Assembly (NCBI RefSeq): GCF_000143415.4
Contig: NW_003314289.1
Location: 1,606,820-1,670,819, forward strand
Length of the DNA stretch: 64,000 bases
Source of the DNA: Selaginella moellendorffii
Taxonomy: Eukaryota > Streptophyta > Lycopodiopsida > Selaginellales > Selaginellaceae
Direction of reading: 5' to 3'
Shown piece after piece: positions 22,041 to 33,311 of the stretch. The notes under the pieces were generated by a model that saw only the letters and a program-made list of their open reading frames with translations, was not told the origin of the DNA and did no database searches. A program made the translations under genes and the position numbers. Position 1 is the first letter of the stretch; every line of letters begins with the position of its first letter.

Positions 22041-25000
22041 TTACTTTCTATGGTGTCTTCTCTTGAGCTCTGCGCGCTGCCTCTTTTCTTCCTCCCACTC
22101 TCGATCATACATCCTGGAAGAACAAAGACACAAAGAACTCTCGCGTCAATCCAGAAAGATGAGAGGAGAACTCACTGTTCGTGGTCGCGGCGAGTAAGCT
22201 TGGAAGGAACGTCTTTGAGAGGTGGCTCCATGTAAACGTTCCTGGCCTGTTGTGGTACCACAGCCTTTCTCTCGTACTGCTGCTGCGACGCTGCCGCGGG
22301 GGGTGGCGGCGGTGGAGGCGGCGGTAAGAATCCCTCTCCAGAGATGTGATCCCGCTTGAGTTTCCTGCGCTTGGATCCAGCAGCCCCGTCAAGCTCGTCT
22401 TTTGCCATCGCCATCTTCTCTCTTTCGCGCTCACGTTCTTTCTCCATCTGGAAGAGCCAAAGCATGAGAAACACAGTATAGACGAAAAACTGGAAATAAC
22501 TCTTACCTTGATCGCTAGAAGTTCTCTCTCGTCTCGCTTCCGCTCCCTGTTATCTTCATCCCTCCTCCGCTTCTCATCCATGAGCATCATACCGCCTTCA
22601 TCCGCTCTGCGCTTCTCGTCCCTGTGAGGAGATAAACGCTGCATGGCTCTCCTCCTCTCGACTTCTTCCTCTCGTCTACTTCCTGGAGCCGACGATAGCA
22701 AATGCGGTACCATGTTGGGCGGGAGAGGTGGCGGAGGAGGCAAGCCCTGTGAAAACCGGTCGTCACCATGTGACTGTTCTCCAGCAGAGTCAGTGTGTCT
22801 GGGCCTGGGCCGCTCGTCCTTGTTGCTTCTCTCGTCCCTGCTTCTAGTGTCAAAATTCCAATCGCCTGCTCTATCCGAACTTCTATCTACTGACCTGTCC
22901 CTGGGCACTAATCTATCCCTCGACAACTTATCGCCATAGTCATCTCGGTCGGACCTCTCCATCCTGTAATCTCGGTCTGGTCTCTCTCGCCCCTTCTCAA
23001 GGCTGGGACGGTCGTCGTATCCCCCGTGCTCCGCAGACCGGGGTCTTTCAGAAGCTAGCCACCTTTCTCCTGTACGAATCTCACCAGCCTCCACATTTCT
23101 CTCAACGGGCTCTGCTTTCCTTCGCTTTCGTTCGGACTCGTCGTTACTGCCTGCTCGTTTGATCTGCCTATCTTTGTCAAGGAAGTGCGCACCATCGTCC
23201 CGGTGCGAAGGTGATTTTGATGACGCTGCCATGTGATTGCTCATTGCTCCTTCGTGAGCATCCTGCCTGTCCCTCTCCCTTTCAATCGAAGCCTTCGGTT
23301 CCGCAGACCTGGAGGTTGTTTCAATCCGTGGCTTGGGTGGTAAGTCCTGAGCTCCTGGTCGAGATGATGTGACAACCGGTGACCGAGTGGATGAAGCACC
23401 CGCATTCGTGTGAGAACTGCTGCTCATACGTCTGCTGGTATCGAATGCACCCGCTTCCTTCTCTACAGTTGCGGCATTGGAGCTTGTATCCACCTTTGGC
23501 GTCTTACTTGGCGGATCGTCTCGCACCTGTTCCGGCTTGCTTCTTGTAGACACAGCTGTTTGAGTCGCCTTGCGAGGTTGCAAACGAGCCTGCATGAAAA
23601 GTATGATCTTCAACCAATGCTTTCACTTAAAAACTACAAGTTACTCACCTCTTCTTCGGCAACTTGTTTGGAATGATGCACCTCTGTGCTTCGAGCATCT
23701 ATACCATTTGCTGGTTCGCTTGAGGGTTTACGGCTTTTGGTCTGACTAGCTTGCTTTAACTCCGTTGAAGCTGCTGGAACAGCTGGCCTGGAAGCTGCTG
23801 CTTTCCCATCTGATCTCACTGGCATCGAAGCAACGCCAGGAGTAGGCTGTTGTTGCGGCTCAGTCAAGGATGGTGCTGCTTTTGCGGGGACAGGAGGGGG
23901 TTTAAGGTCAATGTAACCCATTCCGAACTCCTCGTCACTCATCCATGCATTCTACACCAGTTGAAGTGTTGAGTAAGAAGTTCCAATTTTACAGGACTGT
24001 TTACCTTGCGACTAGCCAGAGCAGCAGACACTCCCGTAGCAAGAACTTTAAGATCTTCACGGTCATCCAATTTAATTTTGTTAACCTGAAAATCCGGGGT
24101 TAGCATTTCACTAGTCCTCCCGTTTGCTTACCCGTCTCTCTATGTTGATGCCTGTTTTCTTGGTGATTGGAAAGACGCTAGAAATTTTAGTAAGTATAGT
24201 AAGCGCGTTACGTATTTCCATATACTCCGAAGATTCCAGACAGTGTATTAGCAGTTTCGTTAATCGGGAGCTCCATTTCCATTGTATCTGAATCAAATGT
24301 CATTGTCCAGGCACTTCAAAAAGAAAATGCTTACCCGAACAAACTGTGCGAAAGTTACCCGTTGACTGTTCGGATCTCTGTACAGAACAGCAAAACCAGG
24401 CATATTTCCACATTCTCGATCATAAACTGATTCATCGCTCTGCAGAAACATCAGAGGTTGTTATGTTGTCAAAGTTGATAATGATGTGTACCTTCCAGTG
24501 ATATGCCATTTTCAACGTCTCAAACAAGAACCTGCCCAGCCTTCCCGCTTCATACTCCGTACAACAGTAAATCATTGGTTGCAGCGTTTTACATATGAGA
24601 CAGTCGATGTGGTTGACAGTGTTGAAGAATGGAGTACCAAGCGAGTGAAGGTTTTGAACAAACCTAGCACAGTAAACAGCATCGATCGTGCTGAATACGC
24701 ATCTTGGAAAAATGCAGCGTTGCAAGAACTCCATGTTGATCTTTTGGCTATCCGGGCATGAGGTCAGCCAAGAATCCTTCTCACGTAAAAGACGTTGCTG
24801 AACAGTAGCCACGTGTTGCTCTTGCTTCTGCAACTCTGATGACAATCTGTCAAGGACTTCCTGTATTTTCTCCTTATCTTTCTTCCGCTTTGTGATTGCA
24901 GCATAAGAGTTGTCAGAGCTCTCCTCCAACGCTCTCAACGAAGACCGTTGCTTTGCAATCTCAAGTTCGTAACGTTGTCTAGGAACGTATAGATCGTGCA

Positions 25001-28000
25001 ACGATAGACCCCAAAATGTGAGGTAAAGTTCCGGCGAGAGGCTGTTCCAGGCTTTCAGAGGTAGCATAGTATGGACAGTCGAAAGAAGATCAGTCCACCT
25101 ATACAAACAAACAAGTAAGCTTTCCTCCAAATTTGTATAAATGGAACATACGTTATTGCTTTTCGATGTGGCAACTCCAGTACCAGATCCTTAGAAGATT
25201 GGCTTTCATCAATCTGCCCACTTGTATCTGACCCTTTTGGCGTTTTAAAGAGTCCCAAGACCGGTCTATAAATGAGGAAAGCCACCTGAAAATATTCACA
25301 AGTTAGAAGAAGATGATGAACGGATAAACACACCTCCGGTTCTATAAGATACTTGTGTACAAGTTCATCAAGCGATGGCATGAGTTGAGCATAAGCCGTG
25401 GACGGAGTCACAGCAACATACAGAAATTCCACGTACTGCAAGAGCGCGCCGTGACATCTATCGAACTGCTCGCTGACCATTTTAATATGTGGTGCATTGC
25501 ATTTCGTTACGATACTGCAAGAGAGCGTTTTATGAGAAAATTTCATTTATGCCTTGACTTACTTAGATCTGTGTTGAGCAATGAGCAGTACCAACGGAAG
25601 TGCTAGTTTGGGCTCTTCCTTGGAAAGTAGGGCGTCCCGCAGCCTATTAGTGGATTTAGTAAACGCCTGAATAACACCAGTAAGGATGGCACTCGTTTCA
25701 CTTGTAATTTCTTACCTTATTGTTCCTAACCAACCCAAATGCTGTAGCTTGATACCGTAAGGTCTCGCCGCCGGACATGGCTTCCAGTTGATCTTCAGTA
25801 ACATTTTCAGTGTATTCTACGTTGGCCATTTGTTGCATCAATTCCTAAATCAGAAGGTCAAGAGCAATGTAAAACCGTACCAGGAAGAAAATACCTGTAG
25901 TACAACAAGTTCTATGCCATCACCCTTCTTTAGCTGATTGACAAGGTACTGAAACAGGCCACGTAGTTCCATTGAAGGATGCTTTTTGCATCTGTAATGA
26001 TAAACCTGAGTCCCAGTCCAAAATATCGATATTAGTACTTACAAAGTACCCCAGAAAGATGCCAGAGATTGAAGCCAATCTGAGAGATTTAATCCATCCT
26101 CCTTAAGCTTCTCGCGGCCGCCTTGAGCTAGGCGCTCCAACACCACGTATTCTAGGACGTCATACTCGAGCTAATAGAAAACATTGTCAAAATACTGATT
26201 CTGTAAAAATATGTCCATATCTTGTTATACCTGAGTGAGGTACTTAAAAGCGTCAACTACAGGAGCAATCATATCTTTGTATGCTTCAATCTGAGAAGAA
26301 GAAAAACTAAAAGTAAAACAAGTATAAATTTAAAGTTTACTGTACCTGATGGACAATGGTTCTAAGGACAGTTAACGGATTTGCGTGGGCAAGCTTGGCA
26401 ACCTGTCGTCCCAGTTGCTTCAAATTTTCCTTGGCAAGCCTTTTTAATATGCGTCTTGTGTCCAGCTGAAACACGTTTCTTAAGTACAACAACAAAAACA
26501 CCTCAGCTCACCTTACCTTAGCAGTCTGACGAGCAGCCAAAAGCATTGGGAATGATTCGTCATCTTTTTCCCATTCACCATATATTCGGTATCGGACCTA
26601 CGAATAAGATCGTCACACAATTTTTAGAGAAAGAGAAATACAACGCTTACCTCATACGAAAGTAAACTCAGAACGTCCCATATGGCAATGCAGACAGCTG
26701 GATTAGCTGGTAAAAGCTGTAATGATGGAAGTAAGCAAGCGCTTAATGCTTCCTCAACCTTCAGACGTGCTTCCTTGAGAGCTGCCCTAGCATCTTTGTG
26801 CTCAGCTTCTTGAGAGCGCGTAGAATTAACAGCAGACACAGCCGAAGAATAATATCCTCTAAGAACCTTACAAACCTGCAATGTGTATGTCAGTCTAATC
26901 ACAATAGAGGCCATGTGGACGCACCTTCTGTAAAAGAATTACATCTCGATATAGGTATGGACCAATCCAAGAAAGCATTTGAAAGAGTTCCTTCCTAAGC
27001 TCCGTCACAGGAGCTTTTCGGGTAGAAACCTCTTGGTTCAACTTTGAAAAGTACGAAGGTCGAAGACGATTGTAGATTGGTGCAATAGTGTTTTCTATAA
27101 TCCTGTAAGCTAATGTCAATTAAAATCTTACAACAGTCAAGACGTTACCTTATCAACCCGCTCGATATTCGCTCGTGCGCAACCGGATTAAGAGCAGCTA
27201 GACGCTCGAACAGGATGTTTGCGTGATGCCTATCAGCTCCGGATTCAATTAAGATAGACACTACATTCAAGCTTACCAATCGTCGACTGTCAGAAACCCA
27301 TCAAGCAGCCCCAGCTTTTGATTCGTTACAAGCTCCATTACCCGCTCAGCTGTTGCTTCAACCTCGCCATCTAATGCGGCATAAAGGTCAATGTTTACGT
27401 CTCCGGGTTTCTCTTCCTCCATGAGATCTTTTCCAGTCGCCGCAAGATTTATCTTTCCTATTCTGTTCGCCTGCAGAAAACGTTGCGGCAAAAACTTATA
27501 AATTACAAATTACCTCCTCCATGCGCCTCTTAAGAATTTCCTCGTACTGTTCAAAAGCTTCTTCATCTTTAGGTGTTAAATGAGCATATCTAAAACAAAA
27601 ATGAGTATGAGAAAGCAAAAAAGGAAGTCATTTACATGCTATCCAGGTCAACAAAGTCAGCCTTCACTAGAGTCGCAGCCAATCTATAAAGACCAGTTGG
27701 CACTGGTTCTTCAATCTCAGGACGTTGATAGTATTGAAACTTAAAACCAAGAATATGACAAAGATGAGACTGCAACATATATCAGCACGTTACAAGAATG
27801 CGAAAAAAATAAGGCTTTACTACCTTTCGAAAAAGTGGCATCAAGCCAATAAAGGAAGTGTTCTCAGGATGTAATTCAAAAAACTCCAAAACCTGCAGTA
27901 CTCACACTATCAAGTAAAAACTAAAAATTTCATCAAAACTTACAATGTCAAAAACTCTATTGGGATCGAGGTCGAAGTGCCCGATAAGAGACTGCATGAT

Positions 28001-28903
28001 CGCGAATACAGTGAATACCGTGTGCTTCGTCTATTGCCTATAAATACCTTGATAGAGCTGGCGACAGCAGAACTGCTCTGAGAACTATCACTTCCACTTT
28101 GTTTCAAGAGAGTTAGCTAACAAGAAAAGCTAAAGTCAGCAACCATGACAAGCAACAGCAGTATAGTATTACCAGCTTTGCATATCCTTCACTCTCCTCC
28201 CGCAACAGATTGAACTTCGTCTGTTGGTATAACAGTCGTGTATTCACTCTAACCTGGAAAACACACAAAGATAATCTAAAGAAGATAAACAGCGTCAGCG
28301 TACCTCCTTCGACTTCAAATCCGGAGCTTTGATCTTGATCATTTCCACCTCCCACAAGAACTCAGCCTCACAGCGCTCTTGGAAGAGACGAACAGGGACC
28401 AAACCAGATTCCGCAAGCCATTTCGCCTGCAAAGCACAGTATAAACAAGACCATCTATACATTAAAAAAAAACTTACAAGGTCGACAAGCCGCGATCGAA
28501 ATTCCCCAGGTACAGTGAGCTGCATAGAAGATCGTGGTGACCTCCAAATCATTTTTTCTATCGATAGAAAACCAAAAGCTATACCTCTAAGCTCATGTGA
28601 GCAATAGCATCGGCAAAATTGGAAGCGATATCTTCCTTAAGAGTCGACTCCAGAAAATTCACAGCATCGAGGCCTACTCGGCATTTACTAAGTGGCAGGT
28701 CTCCTCGGACCTGCATTTCCAACTCAATCGCTATGAGAAATATTTTCTCAATCCAAGAGCTCACATACCATCGTCCAGCAGAGCTCGTAGATAAATCGAT
28801 CCGGAGGAACAGCAGCGTGAATCTTAGTCGCGGCATTCGTCGACTTCCATTCCCGGATGTGCTCGCTCGTCACGTACTTGCAATTCAGCGCGATTAGAGC
28901 CAT
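22041..28903 (-). CDS. THO2: THO complex subunit 2 (TREX mRNP assembly and export)
   Basis: A long gene of many short exons. The first four are 28903-28769, 28710-28585, 28519-28478 and 28426-28304; the last is 22113-22041. The N-terminus (CKYVTSEHIREWK, FIYELCWTM, VRGDLPLSKC) matches plant THO2. So do later exon blocks: LRLFQERCE-type VRLFQERCEAEFLWE, TRLLYQQTKFNLLREESEGY, LIGHFDLDPNRVFDIV, IGKINLAATGKDLMEEEKPG, CINMEFLQRCIFPRC-type INMEFLQRCIFPRC and SSRLTKLLIHCLESSEYMEIR. The C-terminal exons are R/D/E/S-rich with GLPPPPPLPPN and KRRKLKRD, as in Arabidopsis, and end in KRRHHRK. It acts in nuclear mRNP packaging and in siRNA production. No disruption seen. Minor splice sites were not all resolved. 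Confidence 0.95.
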
Positions 28904-29075
28904 CTCCCTCAGAGAGATCGCCTCCTTCTCTTCAGCTCGGCGCCGCGACTCTTCACAGCATTCTCATTGTGTACCTGGCGAGCGCCTCGTCGTCCACACC
29001 ATTGAAACCCTACTAGTGCTGTCACTTAGGGCTTTTGGGACTAAAAGAATTTAGGGTTCTTACGCTACTGTGGCG
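28904..29075. promoter_or_regulatory. Short divergent promoter between THO2 and the CTU2 pseudogene
   Basis: About 170 bp separates the THO2 ATG from the equivalent CTU2 ATG at 29076. It contains telo-box-type elements (TAGGGTTT on the minus strand near 29010, TTAGGGTTCT near 29051). From about 29025 onward it is duplicated at about 31651. Confidence 0.55.
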
Positions 29076-29500
29076 ATGGCGGCGCGTGCGATGGATGCTC
29101 CGCCGGTGACGCGATCGCCGACCGCAAGCTCCATATTTCGAGGTCAGTGTACATGAAATGTAAGGAGGAAGCAGCCGTGGCGAACCAAGCAAATTCGAGA
29201 CGATGCTCAACTCTCATGCGCTGGTGAGCGCGCAGGATAAGATCTTGCTGGGGGATCCGTCGTCGCGAGTAGCGCTCGAGTTCCTGGCCGAGATAAGATC
29301 CGAGGCACTGGCATCCAGGGCTTTGAATGCTCCGGGGCTTGGTCTCGGTGTGAGGGGCTAGCGATTGGAACTTCCAGGGCCATGTAGTGGAAAAGATAGT
29401 TTCTGGACTTCCTTTACGACTGGAAGAGATTTTCGACGACGATCATGCCACACAGCTCAACCTTTTGCTCGACTCCGTCAAGGACGTGGAGCTGGAGCGG
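29025..29500 (+). pseudogene. CTU2 pseudogene (internally deleted duplicate)
   Basis: This is collinear with the 5' flank and the first half of the intact CTU2 at 31651-32250, including the leader TTAGGGTTCTTACGCTACT and the motif regions around the CxxC and CALEFLAEIRSEALASRAL-type codons. At least five internal deletions are visible, removing the second CxxC block, part of the SGGPSS loop and the FIDEG segment, and the frame is broken repeatedly. It ends near GTCAAGGACGTGGAGCTGG; no 3' half is found. A decayed duplicate still sitting at the THO2 divergent promoter. Confidence 0.9.
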
Positions 29501-29716
29501 CAAAGGTCGTCAACTTCCAAGGTTAGCATGGAGCTTGGAGCAAGCGGGATCGATCGAGTGGGATCAAGCGGGCTGAGCAACTGGAGCCCGAGCAGCAGCA
29601 GCAGCAGCGAGGAGCGTGAAGAAAGAGTTTGCCACAAAATCAAGATTGCATAGCATTGAGAAGATACATACATAAGATAGAAAGAAAAAAAAGAAACATC
29701 AATGGATAGGTAGAGA

Positions 29717-31470
29717 TTAAGAGAGTGATTGTTGAGGAGAGGCCATAGACGAGTGTAAGTGACACAAAATACCACCCCGTCGTTGTGTGTATAATGTGCA
29801 TGCTTTCTGCTTCCCAGGAGGCATGTAGTGACACGAAGGATGTGTTGCTGCTGGAATAACCCTATCCAGAGGTGCCAGTGCGCTATCAAATGCTCCGTAA
29901 CCCATGAAGACGTCCGTGTAGTGATCATAGTTGCACACCACACCAGAGGCTGGTACCCGGTCTCCAAAGCCAATCCAGATAAAGTAGACGTGGTATGGGA
30001 CGTCGCACGCTTTAGTCACCTCGGACATGAAGTTTGCTGCTCTGGTCTCGTGGTGAGAGGCGAAGTCCTCGTCCAAGCCAATGACAAAAGCCTTGCCTGG
30101 CATGTTAACCAAGACCCGTGGCCAATTCATTGGCATGTCATCCAGCAGCATTTGCCCGTGATCCCCGTGTGGCAACATCCAACTGGGAGTCTCCAACTTG
30201 ACGCTGTTTACAACCATGGTTTCCCTAACAGGTTCCAGGTGCACCCGTTTCCGCAACTTGATCACTGTGGCTAATGCCATCAAGCAGTTCCACGAGTAGC
30301 TGCGCCCGCTGCTGCTGCTGCTGCTGGTCTGGTGCATTACAGGCCACAACCAAACATCTAGCACTTCCTCCAAGTCTAGGCTCGTAAGCTGCAGTGATCG
30401 GAACGACAGGTGCGCCTGGAAGCGAGAAAGGCACCCCCCCATTCCAGATCCATCCATGAAAAGCACGCAACCTGTTTTCCCCATGAGCTGATATACAGCG
30501 TCTGAAGGAGGAGGCATCTTGCAACCTGAAAGTGCCTTCAAGACCAGCCTCCACTCCCTCTCGTCTAGCGGCTGCTTGAGAAAGCCATCCAGCAGCAGGA
30601 GGTGACGATCCAGCCATAGGTTGGGACTTCCACTGGCGTAGCATTCGAGCAAACCCGGTACACCACCCGTGTTGTACCACAAGCTGTCGAGATCCATACT
30701 CTCCTCCAAGAAGTCCATCCCCCCCGGGCCTCGCTTCTCCAGAAAGCAATGCACCTCCATGCCCCCAAAGCCAGGAGGCACTTGGAAAACCGACGATGGA
30801 GGTCGACCAAGGCACAAGGGCGACTTTGCCGCATAGATGACAGTCGCACCACCACTCGTGAGAAGTGGCATGGCATACTTGCTCGCGCTCTCCAACGCCC
30901 ACTTCTCGGCAAAGGTATCTGCACGGTTAACGAAGAAGTAGATGGCTTCCTTGCGTTGCTCGAGCCACCGCATTGCAGCCTCCCAAGTCTCAATGTCCAC
31001 CAGCTCGGCAAGCGCTGCCTCGTTCCTGCCATATGAGACGGACAAGCCGAGCAAAAGAGTTTCCAGAGGCGCCTCAGCGAAGTATGCACCCTCTATGTAA
31101 ACGACGGCAACTTCCTGGAGAACATAGAATCACTTCAAGGACTCGAAAAAGTTCCTTCACGTACCGGTCGATTAAACGCCAAGAAAGCAGCAAGTGTAGC
31201 GAGAAGGAACGACTTCCCTAATCCTGCTGCTCCTGCAATGCAGCCGAAATCGCCAACTTGTTGCTTCTCCACGAATGCAAGAGCATCGAGGAAACAGGGG
31301 CGTCCCATGTAGTCAAGCCAAGGACCCGGCATGCTCTCAACTGTTGGGACTCTCACCCTGACTGACATTCGGGGCGAGGATAACTGCGCGGCCTCAACCC
31401 CGGTCATGCATTGCACCACCTCCCGCCAAGCATTCCTCGCCCGCCACATCTTACCTTTCATCATCCCCAT
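29717..31470 (-). CDS. P-loop NTPase of STAND/RHSP (Crinkler-associated) type, function unknown
   Basis: Two exons, 31470-31165 and 31114-29717, joined across a 50-bp intron (567 residues). Near residue 80 is a Walker A loop, GAAGLGKSF, preceded by WLDYMGRPCFLDALAFVEKQ. IYFFVNRAD may be Walker B, and WYNTGGVPGLLECY resembles the GG-P-R sensor found in STAND and retrotransposon-hotspot/Crinkler ATPases. The C-terminal 200 residues, ending in a polar tail, match nothing I know. RHSP/CRN ATPases are best known from oomycetes, chytrids and trypanosomes, with scattered plant members, so exchange with microbes is possible but unproven. It lies between two CTU2 copies, on the opposite strand. Molecular function is not known. 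Confidence 0.65.
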
Positions 31471-31702
31471 GCCTCAAACCCTAATTTGAAACCCTGGTAT
31501 TTATATCAAAACTTATTAGACAACTTTTACCGAATGAAAATACTCGAATGAACCTTAGAGATACATAAAATAAAATAACCATTTTCACAATGATCAAAGA
31601 ATGGAGGTTTTAACACGCATAAGCTGCTATGTTTAACCATTAAAACCTACTTTTAGGGTTTTTGAGACAAAAAGAATTTAGGGTTCTTACGCTACTCTGG
31701 CG

Positions 31703-32959
31703 ATGGCGGCATGCGCTGGCGCGTGCGATGGATGCTCTGCCGGTGACGCGAGTCACGCGATCGGCGATCGCAGGCTCGATATTGCGAGGTCAGTGTGCAT
31801 GAAATGCAAGGAGGAAGCAGCCGTGGCGCTCGCGAATCAGACGGAACCGATGTGCGCGCAGTGCCTTCGATCCAGCATTCTCGGCAAATTCAAGACGGTG
31901 CTCAACACTCATGCGCTGGTGAGTGCGCAGGATAGGATCTTGCTGGGATTTTCTGGGGGTCCGTCGTCGCGGGTAGCGCTCGAGTTCCTGGCCGAGATAA
32001 GATCCGAGGCACTGGCATCCAGGGCTTTGAATGCTCCGGGGTTTGGTCTCGGTGTCGTCTTTATCGACGAGGGGCTGGCGATTGGAACTTCCAGGGAAGA
32101 AAGGAGCCGTGCAGTGGATGTAGTGGAAAAGATAGTTTCCAGGCTAGAGCTTCCCCTAGTCGTCAGGCGACTGGAAGAGGTTTTCGACGACGATAATCAG
32201 GAGGATTGTGCCACACAGCTCAAGAATTTGCTCGACTCTGTCAAGGATGGAACTGGAAAGGAGGATATAGTGGAGATACTTCGCATGGAACTGCTGGAAC
32301 AAGTTGCAAAGAAGGAAGGATACACTAAGTTGGTGCTGGGACTGTCGACGACAAGGATTGCCGCTCGGGTGGTGTCTGCCACAGCCAAAGGCCAAGGCTT
32401 CGCTTTGGCAGCTGGAGTACAGTACGTTGATTCGAGGTGGCATGCTCCGGTCGTGCTTCCGCTCAGGGACTGTGCTACGAAGGAACTAGCGCTGCTGTGC
32501 CACTTTTTCCACCTCGAGACGCTGTTCTTGAGGAACTTTTCTACTCTTGTGGAGCCTAGCGCCAGCACCATCAACAGCCTGTGCAGCAACTTTGTGTTCA
32601 CGCTACGAGAGGACAACTCTTCCAGGGATCACACGATCGTTAGAACTGCCGGGAAGCTGACGCCATTCAGTTTCAACCATCTCGCGCCGTCCAACGGAGA
32701 TTCTCGGTCCATGCGGAAGAGACGGGGCGTTAAGACGGAGCTGTCAAACAGTGGAAGCAACATGGAGGCACTGTGCGTTTTGTGTCGAGCTCCAGTAGAT
32801 GGCCGCTCGCAGTTAGAGGATGATCCACGCTACTGTCGGAGCTGCACGCTGCAGATTGTAGACGACAGCAAAGTTTGCAACTTACTTCCTCGCCACATTC
32901 AAGCGAGGCGAGCCGGTCAGGCGTGGATGAAGTCGCAGATCGAGGAATTCTTGCTTTAA
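31703..32959 (+). CDS. CTU2: Cytoplasmic tRNA 2-thiolation protein 2
   Basis: A single exon encodes 418 residues. The N-terminus has the zinc-ligand pairs CMKCK and CAQC. A PP-loop-like FSGGPSSRVALEFL follows, where the catalytic-type SGGxDS loop is altered as expected in the non-catalytic CTU2/NCS2 partner. Near the C-terminus LCVLCRAPVDG and YCRSC form another zinc-ribbon pair. CTU2 works with CTU1 and the URM1 sulfur relay to thiolate wobble uridine-34 of tRNA Lys, Glu and Gln in the cytosol. Its 5' flank, from about 31651, is the duplicated part of the THO2-side promoter, including one telo-box-like TTAGGGTTCT at 31678. It appears intact and is the likely functional copy. Confidence 0.95.
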   Translation: MAACAGACDGCSAGDASHAIGDRRLDIARSVCMKCKEEAAVALANQTEPMCAQCLRSSILGKFKTVLNTHALVSAQDRILLGFSGGPSSRVALEFLAEIRSEALASRALNAPGFGLGVVFIDEGLAIGTSREERSRAVDVVEKIVSRLELPLVVRRLEEVFDDDNQEDCATQLKNLLDSVKDGTGKEDIVEILRMELLEQVAKKEGYTKLVLGLSTTRIAARVVSATAKGQGFALAAGVQYVDSRWHAPVVLPLRDCATKELALLCHFFHLETLFLRNFSTLVEPSASTINSLCSNFVFTLREDNSSRDHTIVRTAGKLTPFSFNHLAPSNGDSRSMRKRRGVKTELSNSGSNMEALCVLCRAPVDGRSQLEDDPRYCRSCTLQIVDDSKVCNLLPRHIQARRAGQAWMKSQIEEFLL

Positions 32960-33311
32960 GTAAGGAGGAAGGCCCGGGAAGAGAAAAGCTTACAGTACTA
33001 GCAGCCAACAGGTGCGTCAAAACAGGCCAGTTTCAGTACAAGTGGGGACTACGAAATGCCAAAACCGGAAATTCATATGTCCAGAGCTCTGGCCATTTCA
33101 AAACGGGGAGGCACAGCAACCAAGACGGTGATGTTTTGGTGGCTAGCAGCAGCCTCGCAACTTTTTAGAGACGCGTCAAGAACTACCCTACCATCTGGGT
33201 CCAGTGGTGGGAACCAGCAGACAAATCTCGCCAGAATCCTTGAAAACTCTCGTCACCAAGCACCAAGAGCAGATGGAAGCGAGGCGTGTTTCATATTCTA
33301 TTTCGTCGAGA
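32960..33311. other. Convergent 3' flanks of CTU2 and the GRAS gene
   Basis: About 350 bp without a supported gene. It should contain both 3' UTRs. No repeat is recognised. Confidence 0.4.
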
